DNA of 64,000 nucleotides from Achromobacter marplatensis (GCF_002209535.1 NZ_NJIG01000019.1:39825-103824); one strand, 5' to 3'; positions 16,537 through 25,923 are shown, counted from the first letter of the stretch. Numbers and translations: made by a program. The notes: generated by a model not told the origin, from the sequence alone.

Positions 16537-17436
16537 CTATGCCCCGGCGCGGGTGAACCACAGCATCAGCGGCGCCAGCAGCAGGAACACCACCGTGGAC
16601 ACCAGCACCGCGCCCGCCGCGGTGTCGCCCAACGGGGTGTAGCGCTTGGCGTACATGTAGCTGACCACCGCGCAGGGCATCGCCATCTGCAGCGTCAACG
16701 CCCCCGCCAGGACGGGCTCCAGATCCAGCGCCCACACCACCGCCAGCCCGGCCGCCAGGCCAACGCCTAACCGGATCGCGCCCACCTTGGCGCCGTCGCG
16801 CAGGCCGTTGGACGGGATCAGCGCCAGGGCGTGGCCCAGGCTCAGCAACATCAGCGGCACCGTTACCGCGCCCAGCATCCGGGCCGTCTCGATCAGCCAT
16901 TCCGGCACGGGGATGTGCAGCATGCGCAGCCCCACCGCCACCACGGACGCCAGCAGAATGGGGCTTTTCCAGCTGCCCTTGGTGTTCACCCCGGGCAGCA
17001 GCCGCACGGCGATCGTGTGCATGACGAACGAGTTCACCGCAAAAAACGCCACCGCCACCGACAGGCCGGCGTCGCCGAAGGCCAATTGCGAAATCGGCAG
17101 GCCCAGGTTGCCGGCGTTAGGCAGGAAGGCCGTGGGCAGCAAGGTGCGCACGGGCAGCTTGCACACCTTCAGCAGCAACGCGGCGACCAGCGCGCACAGC
17201 AGCAGCGCCAGCAGCGTGGCCGCGGCCACGTCGGCCAGCGCGCGGTCGTCCAGCTGGGTCGTGACGAAGGTATGGAACACCAGGGCCGGCGTGGTCACCG
17301 ACGTCACCAGCGTGGTGATGAACGCGCCGCCGAAGGGAATGTCGCGCTTGCCCCAGAACACCCCGATGCCGACGCAGAACAGCAGGGGCAGCATCAGCAC
17401 AATGGCCGAGAGGTAGAACTGGGTGATGGCCAACAT
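16537..17436 (-). CDS. AEC-family transporter
   Basis: Inner-membrane carrier of 299 aa with about ten hydrophobic helices, of the auxin-efflux-carrier (AEC) family, which includes malate and other organic-acid exporters. Typical elements are GVFWGKRDIPFGGAFITTLV in the first third, FLPNAGNLGLPISQLAFGD in the middle (the crossover region) and the C-terminal GALTLQMAMPCAVVSYMYAKRY. It ends 27 bp from the convergent dehydrogenase gene. The substrate is unknown. Confidence 0.85.
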   Translation of the reverse strand: MLAITQFYLSAIVLMLPLLFCVGIGVFWGKRDIPFGGAFITTLVTSVTTPALVFHTFVTTQLDDRALADVAAATLLALLLCALVAALLLKVCKLPVRTLLPTAFLPNAGNLGLPISQLAFGDAGLSVAVAFFAVNSFVMHTIAVRLLPGVNTKGSWKSPILLASVVAVGLRMLHIPVPEWLIETARMLGAVTVPLMLLSLGHALALIPSNGLRDGAKVGAIRLGVGLAAGLAVVWALDLEPVLAGALTLQMAMPCAVVSYMYAKRYTPLGDTAAGAVLVSTVVFLLLAPLMLWFTRAGA

Positions 17437-17631
17437 ACGACTATTCCGTCAGAGATAAAGAATTTGATGCGCTGCGGCATCAATGCTTGCCTGCCGGCGG
17501 CGCGAGCCGCAGCATGGGGACGACATGTTAACTACCGGGCGTCCCCGCCCCCAGCCGCCATGACCGCCATCCGCCGCTTGTCCGCGTACCGCCCGTTGTT
17601 GCAGGCGTCTCTGCAAGTGACGTCCCAGCCC

Positions 17632-17898
17632 ATGTCCGCCCTGAACCCGCCGATCTCTCCGCTGACCTCGCTGTCTGCGCCACCGGTTGCCAAAATGCTG
17701 TCCGACCGCCAGGCCGCCTGCCTGTACTGGTCCGCCGCGGGCAAGACCAGCTGGGAGACCGCCCGCATCTTGGGCGTCAGCGAAAGCACGGTGAACTTCC
17801 ATTTGCGCAACGCCTGCGCCAAGCTGGGCGTGCGCGGCCGGCGGGCCGCGGTGGTCGCGGCGTTGCGCCAGGGCTTGCTGGACGCCGTCACGGCTTGA
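17632..17898 (+). CDS. orphan LuxR-type HTH protein
   Basis: Very small DNA-binding protein, 88 aa from the chosen ATG (an ATG at 17560 would give 112 aa). Nearly all of it is a LuxR/GerE helix-turn-helix: LSDRQAACLYWSAAGKTSWE, then ILGVSESTVNFHLRNACAKL. No receiver or autoinducer domain precedes it. Proteins like the HTH end of quorum-type regulators but lacking the sensor can act as constitutive regulators or as competitors. It is divergent from the AEC transporter. The last 11 bp overlap the convergent lipoprotein gene. The start is uncertain because neither ATG has a clear SD. Confidence 0.7.
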   Translation: MSALNPPISPLTSLSAPPVAKMLSDRQAACLYWSAAGKTSWETARILGVSESTVNFHLRNACAKLGVRGRRAAVVAALRQGLLDAVTA

Positions 17899-18418
17899 TG
17901 GGCTTGGCCGGATTGATCACCACTGACCGCAGGAACTCGCGCGCCCGTTCGGCCGGCAAGCTTTCCTGCGTGCCTGCGGCCACCGCCTCGATCAGCATGG
18001 TGTCGGTCACCCAGACCTTGGCCTGCAGCCACCCCGGCTTGCCCATGGCCTTGCCGTGTACCTCGATTTCCTGCCCGTAGGCCGGCCATTCCGTGGGTGG
18101 CGGGGCCTGCATGTTGACGTACAGCGAAGTCATCAGCGCCCGGCCCAGCGCCTCTTTGGCGCTGGGGTCTGCCGCGATCTCCGGCGGCAACGGGGCCGAC
18201 CCGACCGCGAACACGGCTTCCCCCACGGTGGCGGTCGCCAGGGTAAAACGCAAGGTATGGGTATCCAGGCGCAGGTCGCGGGAGTCCGTCGTGACCCGGT
18301 CCGGGAATGCCGCGCGCACGTGGCCGTCTGCCACATCGACTTCCCGCCAGTTGTAACGCGGCGAGCAGGCGGCCAGCACCAGCGCCAACCCCACAAAGAG
18401 GCCGGCTTTCTTGAACAT
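17888..18418 (-). CDS. predicted lipoprotein, unknown function
   Basis: Exported lipoprotein of 176 aa. The signal peptide MFKKAGLFVGLALVLAACS has a clear lipobox (LAAC, Cys18). The mature part has no family I can name. It looks like an alternating alpha/beta domain with RAAFPDRVTTDSRDL and AKVWVTDTMLIEAVA. An in-frame ATG nine codons upstream is possible. The 3' end overlaps the end of the HTH gene by 11 bp. It faces away from the hydrolase gene at 18482, sharing a 63-bp gap. Confidence 0.72.
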   Translation of the reverse strand: MFKKAGLFVGLALVLAACSPRYNWREVDVADGHVRAAFPDRVTTDSRDLRLDTHTLRFTLATATVGEAVFAVGSAPLPPEIAADPSAKEALGRALMTSLYVNMQAPPPTEWPAYGQEIEVHGKAMGKPGWLQAKVWVTDTMLIEAVAAGTQESLPAERAREFLRSVVINPAKPIKP

Positions 18419-18481
18419 GAAACGAAACAGCGATGAAATCGTCATTACCCGAGGACCTGGACGGTCTATCCATTTCAAGGA

Positions 18482-19399
18482 ATGCAGAAATTGTCGCCGA
18501 TTTCCATGACCCCAGCGCCCGACGGCACCCCATTGGCGAATTATGTCTGGCCTGCCGCCCCGAATGTACCTCCGCCGATCGCGGGTCCAGGCACGCCCAG
18601 CGTCTATCTGATGCATGGGCTGAGCGAGCACGCCGGGCGCTATGACCGCCTGGCCCGCTGGCTGGCCGCCCGCGGCTGGGCCGTGGGCGCGCACGACCAT
18701 CGCGGCCATGGCCGTTCGGGCGGCCCGCCCGCCACGCTGAGCCACCAGGAAGACCTCGTCACCGACGCCGTCGACCGGCTGCGCGCCTGGACCCAGGCCC
18801 AGGGCCGTCCGCCGATCCTGCTGGCCCACAGCCTGGGCGCGCTGGTGGCGGTGCGGATTGCACTGCGCCGCATGGCGGAGCTGGACGCCCTGGTGCTGAG
18901 TTCACCGCCATTCGTGGTTCACGTGCCACAGTGGGTGCGCCGCACCCTCACCTGGATGTCGCTGCATGCCCCCGACTTGCGGGTTCCCCACGGCTTGGCG
19001 CCCGCCCGCATCTCGCACGACCGCGCCGTGGTGAAGGCCTACCGTTCCGACCCGCTGGTGCGGCGCCGCATGACGGGCAGGCTGGCGCGCTTCGTGGACG
19101 ACGCCGGCCAGGAATCGCTGCGCGAAGCCGGGCTGCTGCCCTGTCGCACCCTGCTGATGGTGGCGGGCGACGACTCCATCGTCGCCGCCGAAGGCAGCCG
19201 CCAGTTCGCCCAGCGCGCCCCCGCGGAATTGCTGACGCTGCGCTGGTACGACACCGCCTGGCACGAGATCTTCAATGAAACGGCCCCTATTTCCGATCCG
19301 GTTTATGCTGACCTGGACGAGTGGCTGGCGCGCACGGCCCAGGCATTGTCCCTGCGCCCAGTACTGGCTCCCTCGGCACAGGAGGCCGGCACCCCGTAA
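18482..19399 (+). CDS. alpha/beta hydrolase (lysophospholipase-like)
   Basis: Hydrolase of 305 aa in the monoglyceride lipase/lysophospholipase group (serine aminopeptidase S33 type). The oxyanion-hole strand YLMHGLSEHAGRYDRLA is followed by GAHDHRGHGRSGGP. The nucleophile is in LLAHSLGALVAV (Ser near 122), with late Asp (VAGDDSIV) and His (DTAWHEIF). There is no signal peptide, so it acts in the cytosol or loosely at the membrane. The ATG at 18482 has AAGGA directly next to it, closer than usual; ATG at 18506 is an alternative. The gene ends 32 bp before gshA. Confidence 0.82.
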   Translation: MQKLSPISMTPAPDGTPLANYVWPAAPNVPPPIAGPGTPSVYLMHGLSEHAGRYDRLARWLAARGWAVGAHDHRGHGRSGGPPATLSHQEDLVTDAVDRLRAWTQAQGRPPILLAHSLGALVAVRIALRRMAELDALVLSSPPFVVHVPQWVRRTLTWMSLHAPDLRVPHGLAPARISHDRAVVKAYRSDPLVRRRMTGRLARFVDDAGQESLREAGLLPCRTLLMVAGDDSIVAAEGSRQFAQRAPAELLTLRWYDTAWHEIFNETAPISDPVYADLDEWLARTAQALSLRPVLAPSAQEAGTP

Positions 19400-19431
19400 A
19401 ATCCCGCGACAGACCCAAACGAGAAGAATCC

Positions 19432-21003
19432 GTGACTGATACCGCCGCCAACCGCCTCTCCCGCCTAGAGGCCAACCGCTCGCTGCTGACCCAGACGCTG
19501 CGAGGCATCGAAAAAGAAGGCCTGCGCGTGGACGAGCAGGGCATCCTGGCCCGCACCCCGCATCCGGCCGGCCTGGGTTCGGCGCTGACCAACGAACACG
19601 TCACGACCGACTACTCCGAATCGCTGCTTGAACTGATCACGGGCACGCACACGGATGTGGACGCGCTCTTGGCCGAACTGACCAACACCCACCGCCACGT
19701 CTACAGCGTGCTGGACCATGAGCTGATCTGGAATCAGTCCATGCCCGCCACCCTGCCCGCCGAAGCGGACATCCCCATCGCCTGGTACGGCAAGTCCAAT
19801 ACCGGCATGCTCAAGCACGTGTACCGCCGCGGCCTGGCTGAACGCTATGGCAAGACGATGCAATGCATCGCCGGCGTGCACTACAACTTCTCGTTGGCCG
19901 AAGACCTGTGGTCCGTGCTGGACACGCAGCCGGGCTCGGTGCAAGACCGCCGTTCGCGCGGCTATATCGGACTGATCCGTAACTTCACGCGCTACTCCTG
20001 GCTGCTGATGTACCTGTTTGGCGCGGCGCCCGCGCTGGCCAGCGACTTCCTGCGCGGCCGCGAGCATCCGCTTGACCGACTGGGCGACCACACCCTGTAC
20101 CTGCCCTACGCCACCAGCCTGCGCATGAGCGACCTGGGTTACCAGAACAAAGCGCAGTCGCAATTAAAGCTTTGCTACAACGACCTGGACACGTTCCTGG
20201 GCCGCCTGTACGACGCGGTGACGCAGCCCTGGCCCGATTACCAGAAGCTTGGCACGCATCGCAACGGCGAATGGATCCAGCTGAACACCAACGTGCTGCA
20301 GATCGAAAACGAGTACTACTCCAGCATCCGTCCCAAGCGCGCCACCGGCCGCTGCGAACGCCCCATCACGGCCCTGGCCGAACGCGGCGTGCAATACGTG
20401 GAAGTGCGCTGCCTGGATATCGACCCGGATTCGCCCGTGGGCATCGACGCCAGCACCAGCCGCTTCGTGGATGCGTTCCTGCTGTATTGCACGGCGTCGG
20501 ACAGCCCCTTCTTCCCTGCCAACGGCTACTGTCAGCGCAGCGCCGACAACTTCTCCACCGTCGTCAAGGAAGGCCGCAAGCCCGGCCTGATGCTGGACCG
20601 CGAAGGCCAGCCGGTGGCGCTGGCGCAATGGGGCCACGAATTGCTGGACCAGATCGCGCCGTACGCCGCGCTGTTCGATTCCGCATTGGGCGGCAGCGCC
20701 TACGCCGAGGCCCTGGCCGCGCAGCGCGCCAAGCTCGACGCGCCGGATGCCACGCCGTCGGCTCGCCTGCTGGAATCGCTCAAGCGCAGCGGCCTGTCGT
20801 TCCATGACTATTCGCTGCAGCAAAGCCGCAAGCACGCCGAGGCGCTGCGCGCGCAGGCCCTGCCCTCGGACCTGGCGGCGGCCTACGAGCAAGCGGCGGC
20901 GCAGTCGGCGATGGAGCAGCAACGCCTGGAGCAATCGGACACGGTGGATTTCGCCACCTACGTCGCGCGCTACCACGAGGCGCTGAAGGCCCCGCGCAAA
21001 TAA
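19432..21003 (+). CDS. gshA: glutamate-cysteine ligase
   Basis: Cytosolic ATP-dependent enzyme for the first step of glutathione synthesis, 523 aa, the length of the proteobacterial class I GshA. Family blocks are LRGIEKEGLRVDEQG, ALTNEHVTTDYSESLLELIT, AGVHYNFSL, the NRRSRGYIGLIRNF-type loop and VEVRCLDIDPDSPVGID. The GTG start is preceded by GAGAAG. An open frame extends 37 codons upstream inside the hydrolase gene but lacks similarity. Glutathione could serve stress and metal resistance seen elsewhere in the window. Confidence 0.94.
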   Translation: MTDTAANRLSRLEANRSLLTQTLRGIEKEGLRVDEQGILARTPHPAGLGSALTNEHVTTDYSESLLELITGTHTDVDALLAELTNTHRHVYSVLDHELIWNQSMPATLPAEADIPIAWYGKSNTGMLKHVYRRGLAERYGKTMQCIAGVHYNFSLAEDLWSVLDTQPGSVQDRRSRGYIGLIRNFTRYSWLLMYLFGAAPALASDFLRGREHPLDRLGDHTLYLPYATSLRMSDLGYQNKAQSQLKLCYNDLDTFLGRLYDAVTQPWPDYQKLGTHRNGEWIQLNTNVLQIENEYYSSIRPKRATGRCERPITALAERGVQYVEVRCLDIDPDSPVGIDASTSRFVDAFLLYCTASDSPFFPANGYCQRSADNFSTVVKEGRKPGLMLDREGQPVALAQWGHELLDQIAPYAALFDSALGGSAYAEALAAQRAKLDAPDATPSARLLESLKRSGLSFHDYSLQQSRKHAEALRAQALPSDLAAAYEQAAAQSAMEQQRLEQSDTVDFATYVARYHEALKAPRK

Positions 21004-21084
21004 GGCGTATCGTTAGGGTTTTGGTTTGCGGCGCCTGCCTGACCGGCGCCGCGAATCGCGTCCGTCACTCAGGAGGTTTTTTCC

Positions 21085-21606
21085 ATGCGCCGCACTGCAA
21101 CATTCTTGCTGGCCTTGGCAGCCAGCATGGCGGGAATCGCCCATGCCGCGCCGCCGGCCATGCAGACCGTGGAATCGGTGGACCTGAAACGTTACGCCGG
21201 CATGTGGTACGAAATTGCGAATTTCCCCATGTTCTTCCAGCGCAACTGCGTGGGAGACACGACTGCCGAATACACCGCGCATGCCGATGGCACCGTGGGC
21301 GTGAACAACCGCTGCCGTACGAAGGATGGCGATGTGGATTCGGCCTCGGGCACCGCGACCGTCGTGGAAGGCAGCAACAACGCCAAGCTTGAAGTGACGT
21401 TCGTCAAGCCGTTCAAAGGCGATTACTGGGTGATCGGCCTGGACCCGGAATACCGCTGGTCCGTGGTCGGCACGCCCGACCGCAAGTACCTGTGGATCCT
21501 GTCGCGTTCGCCGCAACTGCCCAAGGAAGAACTGGACAAGGCGCTCGCCGCCGCGACGGCGCAAGGCTATCAGCTGGATGAGCTGCGCTACACGCCGCAG
21601 AAATAG
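21085..21606 (+). CDS. exported lipocalin
   Basis: Periplasmic lipocalin of 173 aa. The signal peptide ends AHA (residue 21). The mature part has the three lipocalin blocks: YAGMWYEIANFPMFFQRNC (the G-x-W motif), the TATVVEGSNNAKLEVTF middle and YLWILSRSPQLPKEELDK at the end. Unlike E. coli Blc it lacks a lipobox Cys and so is probably soluble. SD AGGAGG precedes the ATG. Bacterial lipocalins bind fatty acids or lysophospholipids and are linked to envelope maintenance. Confidence 0.88.
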   Translation: MRRTATFLLALAASMAGIAHAAPPAMQTVESVDLKRYAGMWYEIANFPMFFQRNCVGDTTAEYTAHADGTVGVNNRCRTKDGDVDSASGTATVVEGSNNAKLEVTFVKPFKGDYWVIGLDPEYRWSVVGTPDRKYLWILSRSPQLPKEELDKALAAATAQGYQLDELRYTPQK

Positions 21607-21682
21607 CGCGGATCCTGTCGAACGCGATAGCACCGGTCGTGTCGACCGCGCTATCCGTACGATGATCCTCATCGCGCAATCC

Positions 21683-21861
21683 GTAGGATGGGTGGAGCGC
21701 GAGAGTCTTCATTCAAGGACTCGACTATCCAGCGCGCGCAACCCATCACGCAGCCGATGCGTTGTGGCTGAACCGGCTAAACACTCACCGTTGCTTGATG
21801 GGTTGCGCGCGCTGAGCATTCAGGTGCTTGGCTCGATCCTCTCGCGCTACACCCATCCTAC
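21683..21861. repeat. GTAGGATGGG palindromic element, copy 3
   Basis: A complete 179-bp copy with outer arms GTAGGATGGGTGGAGCGCG and CGCGCTACACCCATCCTAC, and inner arms GCGCGCAACCCATCA and TGATGGGTTGCGCGC. It lies between the lipocalin and the convergent desuccinylase gene. It is nearly the same length as copy 1, with related text between outer and inner arms (AGTC-TTCATTCAAGGACTC against GGAGTCCTGATGCAAGGACT). Confidence 0.9.
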
Positions 21862-21926
21862 GAGCATCCATCACGAGCGATGAGCGGCAATCAGCCCGAC
21901 GAGCATCCGTCAGCCATATAAGGCAA

Positions 21927-22871
21927 TCAGCCCGCGTAGTCGCGCGCTAGGCGAACCACCGTCACGCCGGGCTTCAGTTGGCGTAGCGACGGCATGATCA
22001 GCGTGCAGTCGTCGTAAGGCGTCACGATCGGCTGGCCATCCGCCCAGCCGATCACGGACCCCGCCTTTGCCAGCGTTTCCAGGCCCGTCCAGGCTTCCGA
22101 GAACCGCAGGTCCATCGACGGCGCAACGACCGCATTCGTCACTTCCAGCACGCGCTGCGCGGCAGGGTCCGGCAGCAGCCAGCCGGCCGGCACGTCGGCG
22201 GCATCGATCACCCCGGACTCCATCAGCATGCGCGCCACCATGTCGCGCGCCACATCGCGCGAGGCCAGCTCGCCGTGGAACCCGCATTCGATCAGCAAGG
22301 CGCAGGCATCTTCGCGCGCGGGGTCGCCGAACTGAGCGAAGTCGCGCATGCGCACGCCGTCTTTGTGGCCCGCGTCCACGATGACGTGTTGCGGCGCCTT
22401 CAGGCGGCGCGCCAGCGCGATGTTGCGCGGCAGGACGCCGGTCAGCAGCAAGGGCGCACCCGGCTCATGCATGGAATGCAGGTCCAGCAGCCAGTCCGCG
22501 CGCTGCACCCAGGGACGCAGCGCAGCACCACGCTGACGGTCAGGCGTCGTGGGGTTATCCAGGCGCTCGGCGCTCCAGACGCGGTTCATGTCTTCGGCCA
22601 CGAAACGCGAGGCGTCGTGGTTGGCGTGGTCGAAGCGGTCGAACGCGTCCAGGTTGCAGAAGGCCAGCGTCAGGCTGCCGCGGCGCGGTTTCACGCCGGC
22701 GGCCAGCAAGTCCTTCAGTGCCCAGGCGCCGCACAGTTCGTTGCCGTGCACCAGCGCGGACACCATCAGCGCCCGGCCCGGCACGCCCGAATCAAAATGC
22801 CAGACACCCGGCGTATCGGTGTTGCCGGCGCGCTCGGCGCTCAGGTCGGGAACGGGAAGCTTGAATTCCAT
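21927..22871 (-). CDS. succinylglutamate desuccinylase/aspartoacylase-family enzyme
   Basis: Zinc-dependent carboxypeptidase-fold amidohydrolase of 314 aa. The zinc site is in ALVHGNELCGAWALKDLL (His and Glu), with AEDMNRVWS and the third ligand in WLLDLHSMHEP. The C-terminal part has IECGFHG carrying the general-base Glu. Family members hydrolyse N-acyl amino acids such as N-succinylglutamate or N-acetylaspartate. It lies 63 bp downstream of a Bug-type binding-protein gene on the same strand, suggesting uptake plus hydrolysis of an N-acyl amino acid or similar carboxylate. A close paralogue is at 54307, beside a peptide ABC transporter. Confidence 0.82.
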   Translation of the reverse strand: MEFKLPVPDLSAERAGNTDTPGVWHFDSGVPGRALMVSALVHGNELCGAWALKDLLAAGVKPRRGSLTLAFCNLDAFDRFDHANHDASRFVAEDMNRVWSAERLDNPTTPDRQRGAALRPWVQRADWLLDLHSMHEPGAPLLLTGVLPRNIALARRLKAPQHVIVDAGHKDGVRMRDFAQFGDPAREDACALLIECGFHGELASRDVARDMVARMLMESGVIDAADVPAGWLLPDPAAQRVLEVTNAVVAPSMDLRFSEAWTGLETLAKAGSVIGWADGQPIVTPYDDCTLIMPSLRQLKPGVTVVRLARDYAG

Positions 22872-22934
22872 GATGATGTCCGCTTGTCTGCCTGGTCTTG
22901 CGATTGATGAAAGCCTGAAATGACTGGGTCTGAT

Positions 22935-23927
22935 TTATTGCGCTTCGATCTTCGCTGCCTTGACCAGCGCGCCGTACTTCTTCGTTTCTTCAGCCTGATA
23001 GGCGGCCAGATCGACACCCGGCTTGGCCACTTCGCCACCGGCTTCCTGCATCTTGGCGCGGAACGCCTCGGACTTCAGCGTTTCGTCCAGCACGCCGCGC
23101 AGCTTGGCGACGACGGGCTCGGGCAAGCCGGCAGGGCCATACAGTGCGAACCACAGGTTGATGTCGACGGACTCGAAGCCCGGCGTCGCGGCCAGCGGCG
23201 CAATCTCGGGCGCGGCCGGCGAACGCTTGTTCTCGGTCAGGCCGAGTGCCACGATGTTGCCGCTGCGCACTTGCGGCAGGCCCGAAGACAGCACCAGCAT
23301 GCCGTAATCCAGCTGGCCGCTCATCAGGTCCGTCACCAGCGGCGACACGCCGCGGTAAGGCACGTGCTCGGCGCGGGTGCCGGTGGCCTGGTTGATCATT
23401 TCGCCCGCCAGGTGCAACGTGGTGCCCACGCCCGACGACCCGTAGTTGAACGTGCCAGGCTCGGCGCCGCGCAGCTTCTTCAGATAGTCGGCGGCGGTCT
23501 TCACGCCGGAGTTCTTGCTGGCTGCCAGCAACATCGGCTGCGAGGCCACCAGCCCCAAGGCGGTGAAATCCTTCGCGCTGTCGTACTTGACCGCGGTGTT
23601 GATCATGCGGGCGATCACCATTTCATTGGTGGAGCCCAGGAAGATCGTATAGCCGTCGGGTGCCGCGCGCGCCACGCGTTGGGCGCCGATCGTGCCGCCG
23701 GCGCCGCCCACGTTTTCCACGACCACGGTCTGGCCCAGGCGCTTGCCCAGCTCTTCGCCCAGCAGACGGGCAGTCAGGTCCAGGCTGCCGCCGGCCGGGT
23801 AGCCGACGACCAGCGACACGCTGCGGGCGGGATAGTCTGCCGCCAAGGCGGCGGGAGCGACGGCAACGGCCGAGACGGCACAGAGCGCAACAAGCGCTGC
23901 ACGCAGCGGATGCAGGAGGGACTTCAT
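22935..23927 (-). CDS. Bug-family tripartite tricarboxylate-type binding protein
   Basis: Periplasmic substrate-binding protein of 330 aa. The signal peptide runs to ALA (about residue 29). The mature part has the Bug/TctC layout: YPARSVSLVVGYPAGGSLDL, then VVENVGGAGGTIGAQRVAR and the FNYGSSGVGTTLHLAGEM segment. Such proteins bind small carboxylates and amino-acid-like ligands. No TctA/TctB membrane genes are nearby, which is usual for the very many Bug genes of Alcaligenaceae. AAGGAAG precedes the ATG at 23927; the longer open frame is not used. A LysR gene lies directly upstream. Confidence 0.9.
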   Translation of the reverse strand: MKSLLHPLRAALVALCAVSAVAVAPAALAADYPARSVSLVVGYPAGGSLDLTARLLGEELGKRLGQTVVVENVGGAGGTIGAQRVARAAPDGYTIFLGSTNEMVIARMINTAVKYDSAKDFTALGLVASQPMLLAASKNSGVKTAADYLKKLRGAEPGTFNYGSSGVGTTLHLAGEMINQATGTRAEHVPYRGVSPLVTDLMSGQLDYGMLVLSSGLPQVRSGNIVALGLTENKRSPAAPEIAPLAATPGFESVDINLWFALYGPAGLPEPVVAKLRGVLDETLKSEAFRAKMQEAGGEVAKPGVDLAAYQAEETKKYGALVKAAKIEAQ

Positions 23928-24071
23928 GTTTTCTTCCTTGGGGTGCTGAGGGTGGACGGCGTTGCCGTCTCGTTTGAGGTTTAGCGCCACATTTTCACGG
24001 GCGGCGCACACGCCATCCGTGCCAAAACGGCACATCTTCGTGCTTATCCAGTTTGGCAGGCTGCCTGCGGA

Positions 24072-24986
24072 TCAGGCCTTGCGGTTGGCGGTGGCTTCCC
24101 AGGCGGCTTCGGCCAGGTCCGTCAGCCGGGCCCGCGGACGGTACAGGCGTACCTCGAAGGCGATCTCTTCGCTGCGCCCGCCCAGCGCCGCCAGCGCGCC
24201 CCGCCGGCAATCGGCCGCCACCATGGACCACGGCAGCCACGCCACACCCACACCCTTGGCCACCGCGCCATGCGCGGCATCCAGGGAATCGCTGCGCACG
24301 AACGGCGTCAGCGCATAAGGCGTGGTTTCCAGGCGGTCGCCGACAATGCGCTCCATCGCCAGGCCGCCCGTATAGGTGATCAACGGCACCGGCGTGCCGC
24401 CGTCTTGCAGCGTGTAGCGCGCGCGGCCGCGCGTGTCCACCTGGCTGACCGGCACCAGTTTGTCGGTCGCCAAGGTCATGTAGCGGTAGCGCGCCGGGCT
24501 GAGCGGCACGGACAGCGCCGGGTGCTCGTAGCAGCACAGCAGGTCTACCTTCCCCTGCTCCAGCCGCACCACCAGGTCCTGCGCCTTGCCGGTGGACAGC
24601 TCCACCTGCGTGCCTTCGGTCAGTACCTTGGGCGTGCGGTGCCGCAGGCGCGCGATCCAGTCCGCCACCAGCGTGCGGGCCAGGCTGCGGCCCGTAGCGA
24701 TGCGCAGCACCGCCTCGCCGCCGGCGCCCGAACTGCGGATGCGGTGGCGCACCAGCCCCATCTGCTCGACCACCTGGGTGGCGGTCTTCAGCAGCGCCTC
24801 GCCTTCCGGGGTCAGCGTGACGGGCAGATGCTGCCGTTCGACCAGCGGCGCGCCCGCCCAGGCTTCCAGCGCGCGGATGCGCCGCCCAAACGCGGGATGC
24901 GTCACGTGGCGCAGTTCGGCCGCGCGCACGAAGCTGCCGGTGCGCGCCAGCGCGATCAGGTCTTCAAGGAGTTTCAGGTCGGCCAT
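24072..24986 (-). CDS. LysR-family regulator
   Basis: LysR-type regulator of 304 aa. The HTH is in residues 1-60 (LLEDLIALARTGSFVRAAEL, then FGRRIRALEAWAGAPLVER). The effector domain covers the rest. The ATG at 24986 gives the usual start MADLKLLEDL; a TTG three codons upstream is less likely. It is on the same strand as, and upstream of, the Bug gene and the desuccinylase gene, so it is their probable regulator. The ligand is unknown. Confidence 0.85.
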   Translation of the reverse strand: MADLKLLEDLIALARTGSFVRAAELRHVTHPAFGRRIRALEAWAGAPLVERQHLPVTLTPEGEALLKTATQVVEQMGLVRHRIRSSGAGGEAVLRIATGRSLARTLVADWIARLRHRTPKVLTEGTQVELSTGKAQDLVVRLEQGKVDLLCCYEHPALSVPLSPARYRYMTLATDKLVPVSQVDTRGRARYTLQDGGTPVPLITYTGGLAMERIVGDRLETTPYALTPFVRSDSLDAAHGAVAKGVGVAWLPWSMVAADCRRGALAALGGRSEEIAFEVRLYRPRARLTDLAEAAWEATANRKA

Positions 24987-25038
24987 GAGACGCAAGCTTA
25001 CGCCATCGACCGACCGCCGGACCGCCGATCCTGCAGGG

Positions 25039-25923
25039 TCAACGCGCCGCCAGCCCCATCATGGCCAGCGTGGCCCGGGTCAGCTCGCTGTCCGGGTCTT
25101 CCAGTTCGTTGACCAGATCGAAGTGGTTGCAGTGCGGCGTGGGAATGCGCGTGGACGCCAGGCCGGCCCCATTCCAGGCGGCTTCAAACGCCGCGGTCTG
25201 GTTCTTGAAGCCCTGCGTCTCCAGGCCGCCCACGGCCAGCAGCATCGGACCGGCGCGCTCCGGCAGGTGGAAGATCGGGCTCTGGTGCGCCGCTTGCTCG
25301 GGCGTCAGCCGCAGCCAGGTATTCGGCAGGATGTCGCACAGCGGCCGCAGGTCGAACAGGCCGCTTAGCGCCAGCGTCCCCTTGATCACGTCGTCCGGCA
25401 CGCCATACCGGGCGGGCCAGCCGGGCGCGGCCAGCATGCCGGCCAGATGCCCGCCCGCCGAACTGCCGCCCACATACAGGCGGTCAGGATCGATGCCGTA
25501 GGCGGCCGCATTGCGGTACAGCCAGGCCACGGCGGAGCGCACCTCGCGCACGACTTCGCCCAGGGTAGCTTCGGGCACCAGCGTGTATTCCAGCGTCGCG
25601 ACGGCGGCGCCGGCGGCGTTGAACGCCTCGGCCATCACCGGCGCGTCTTCCTTGCGTTGCGCGCGCCAGTAGCCGCCGTGGATGAAGACGAACAGCGGCG
25701 CCGGCGTCTGCGAGGCGGCCGGCAGGAACAAGTCCAGCCTTTCGTCCTGGCCCATGCCGTAGCGCAGGTCCAGCACGCCGGGGCGGCGCGCGCGCACCCG
25801 GGCCGACGACTCGGCGTAGCGACGCACGCAGGCGTCGAAATCCGCTACCGATTCGCGCGCGTTGTATTGGACGTCACGTTCGGCGATGGAAGAGAAGAAA
25901 AGGTCGATATCCGTGTCATGCAT
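25039..25923 (-). CDS. alpha/beta hydrolase, carboxylesterase/arylformamidase-like
   Basis: Cytosolic esterase-like enzyme of 294 aa. The oxyanion motif LFVFIHGGYWRAQRKED is followed by the nucleophile elbow YVGGSSAGGHLAGML (Ser near 144), as in arylformamidases and small carboxylesterases of the HSL type. A late Asp/His pair is in GGLE and PTPHCNHFDLV. Its ATG lies 8 bp inside the end of the GntR gene, so it belongs to the same transcript as the aromatic-acid operon upstream. It may free an aromatic acid or anthranilate-type compound from an ester or formamide; this is inference. Confidence 0.8.
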   Translation of the reverse strand: MHDTDIDLFFSSIAERDVQYNARESVADFDACVRRYAESSARVRARRPGVLDLRYGMGQDERLDLFLPAASQTPAPLFVFIHGGYWRAQRKEDAPVMAEAFNAAGAAVATLEYTLVPEATLGEVVREVRSAVAWLYRNAAAYGIDPDRLYVGGSSAGGHLAGMLAAPGWPARYGVPDDVIKGTLALSGLFDLRPLCDILPNTWLRLTPEQAAHQSPIFHLPERAGPMLLAVGGLETQGFKNQTAAFEAAWNGAGLASTRIPTPHCNHFDLVNELEDPDSELTRATLAMMGLAAR

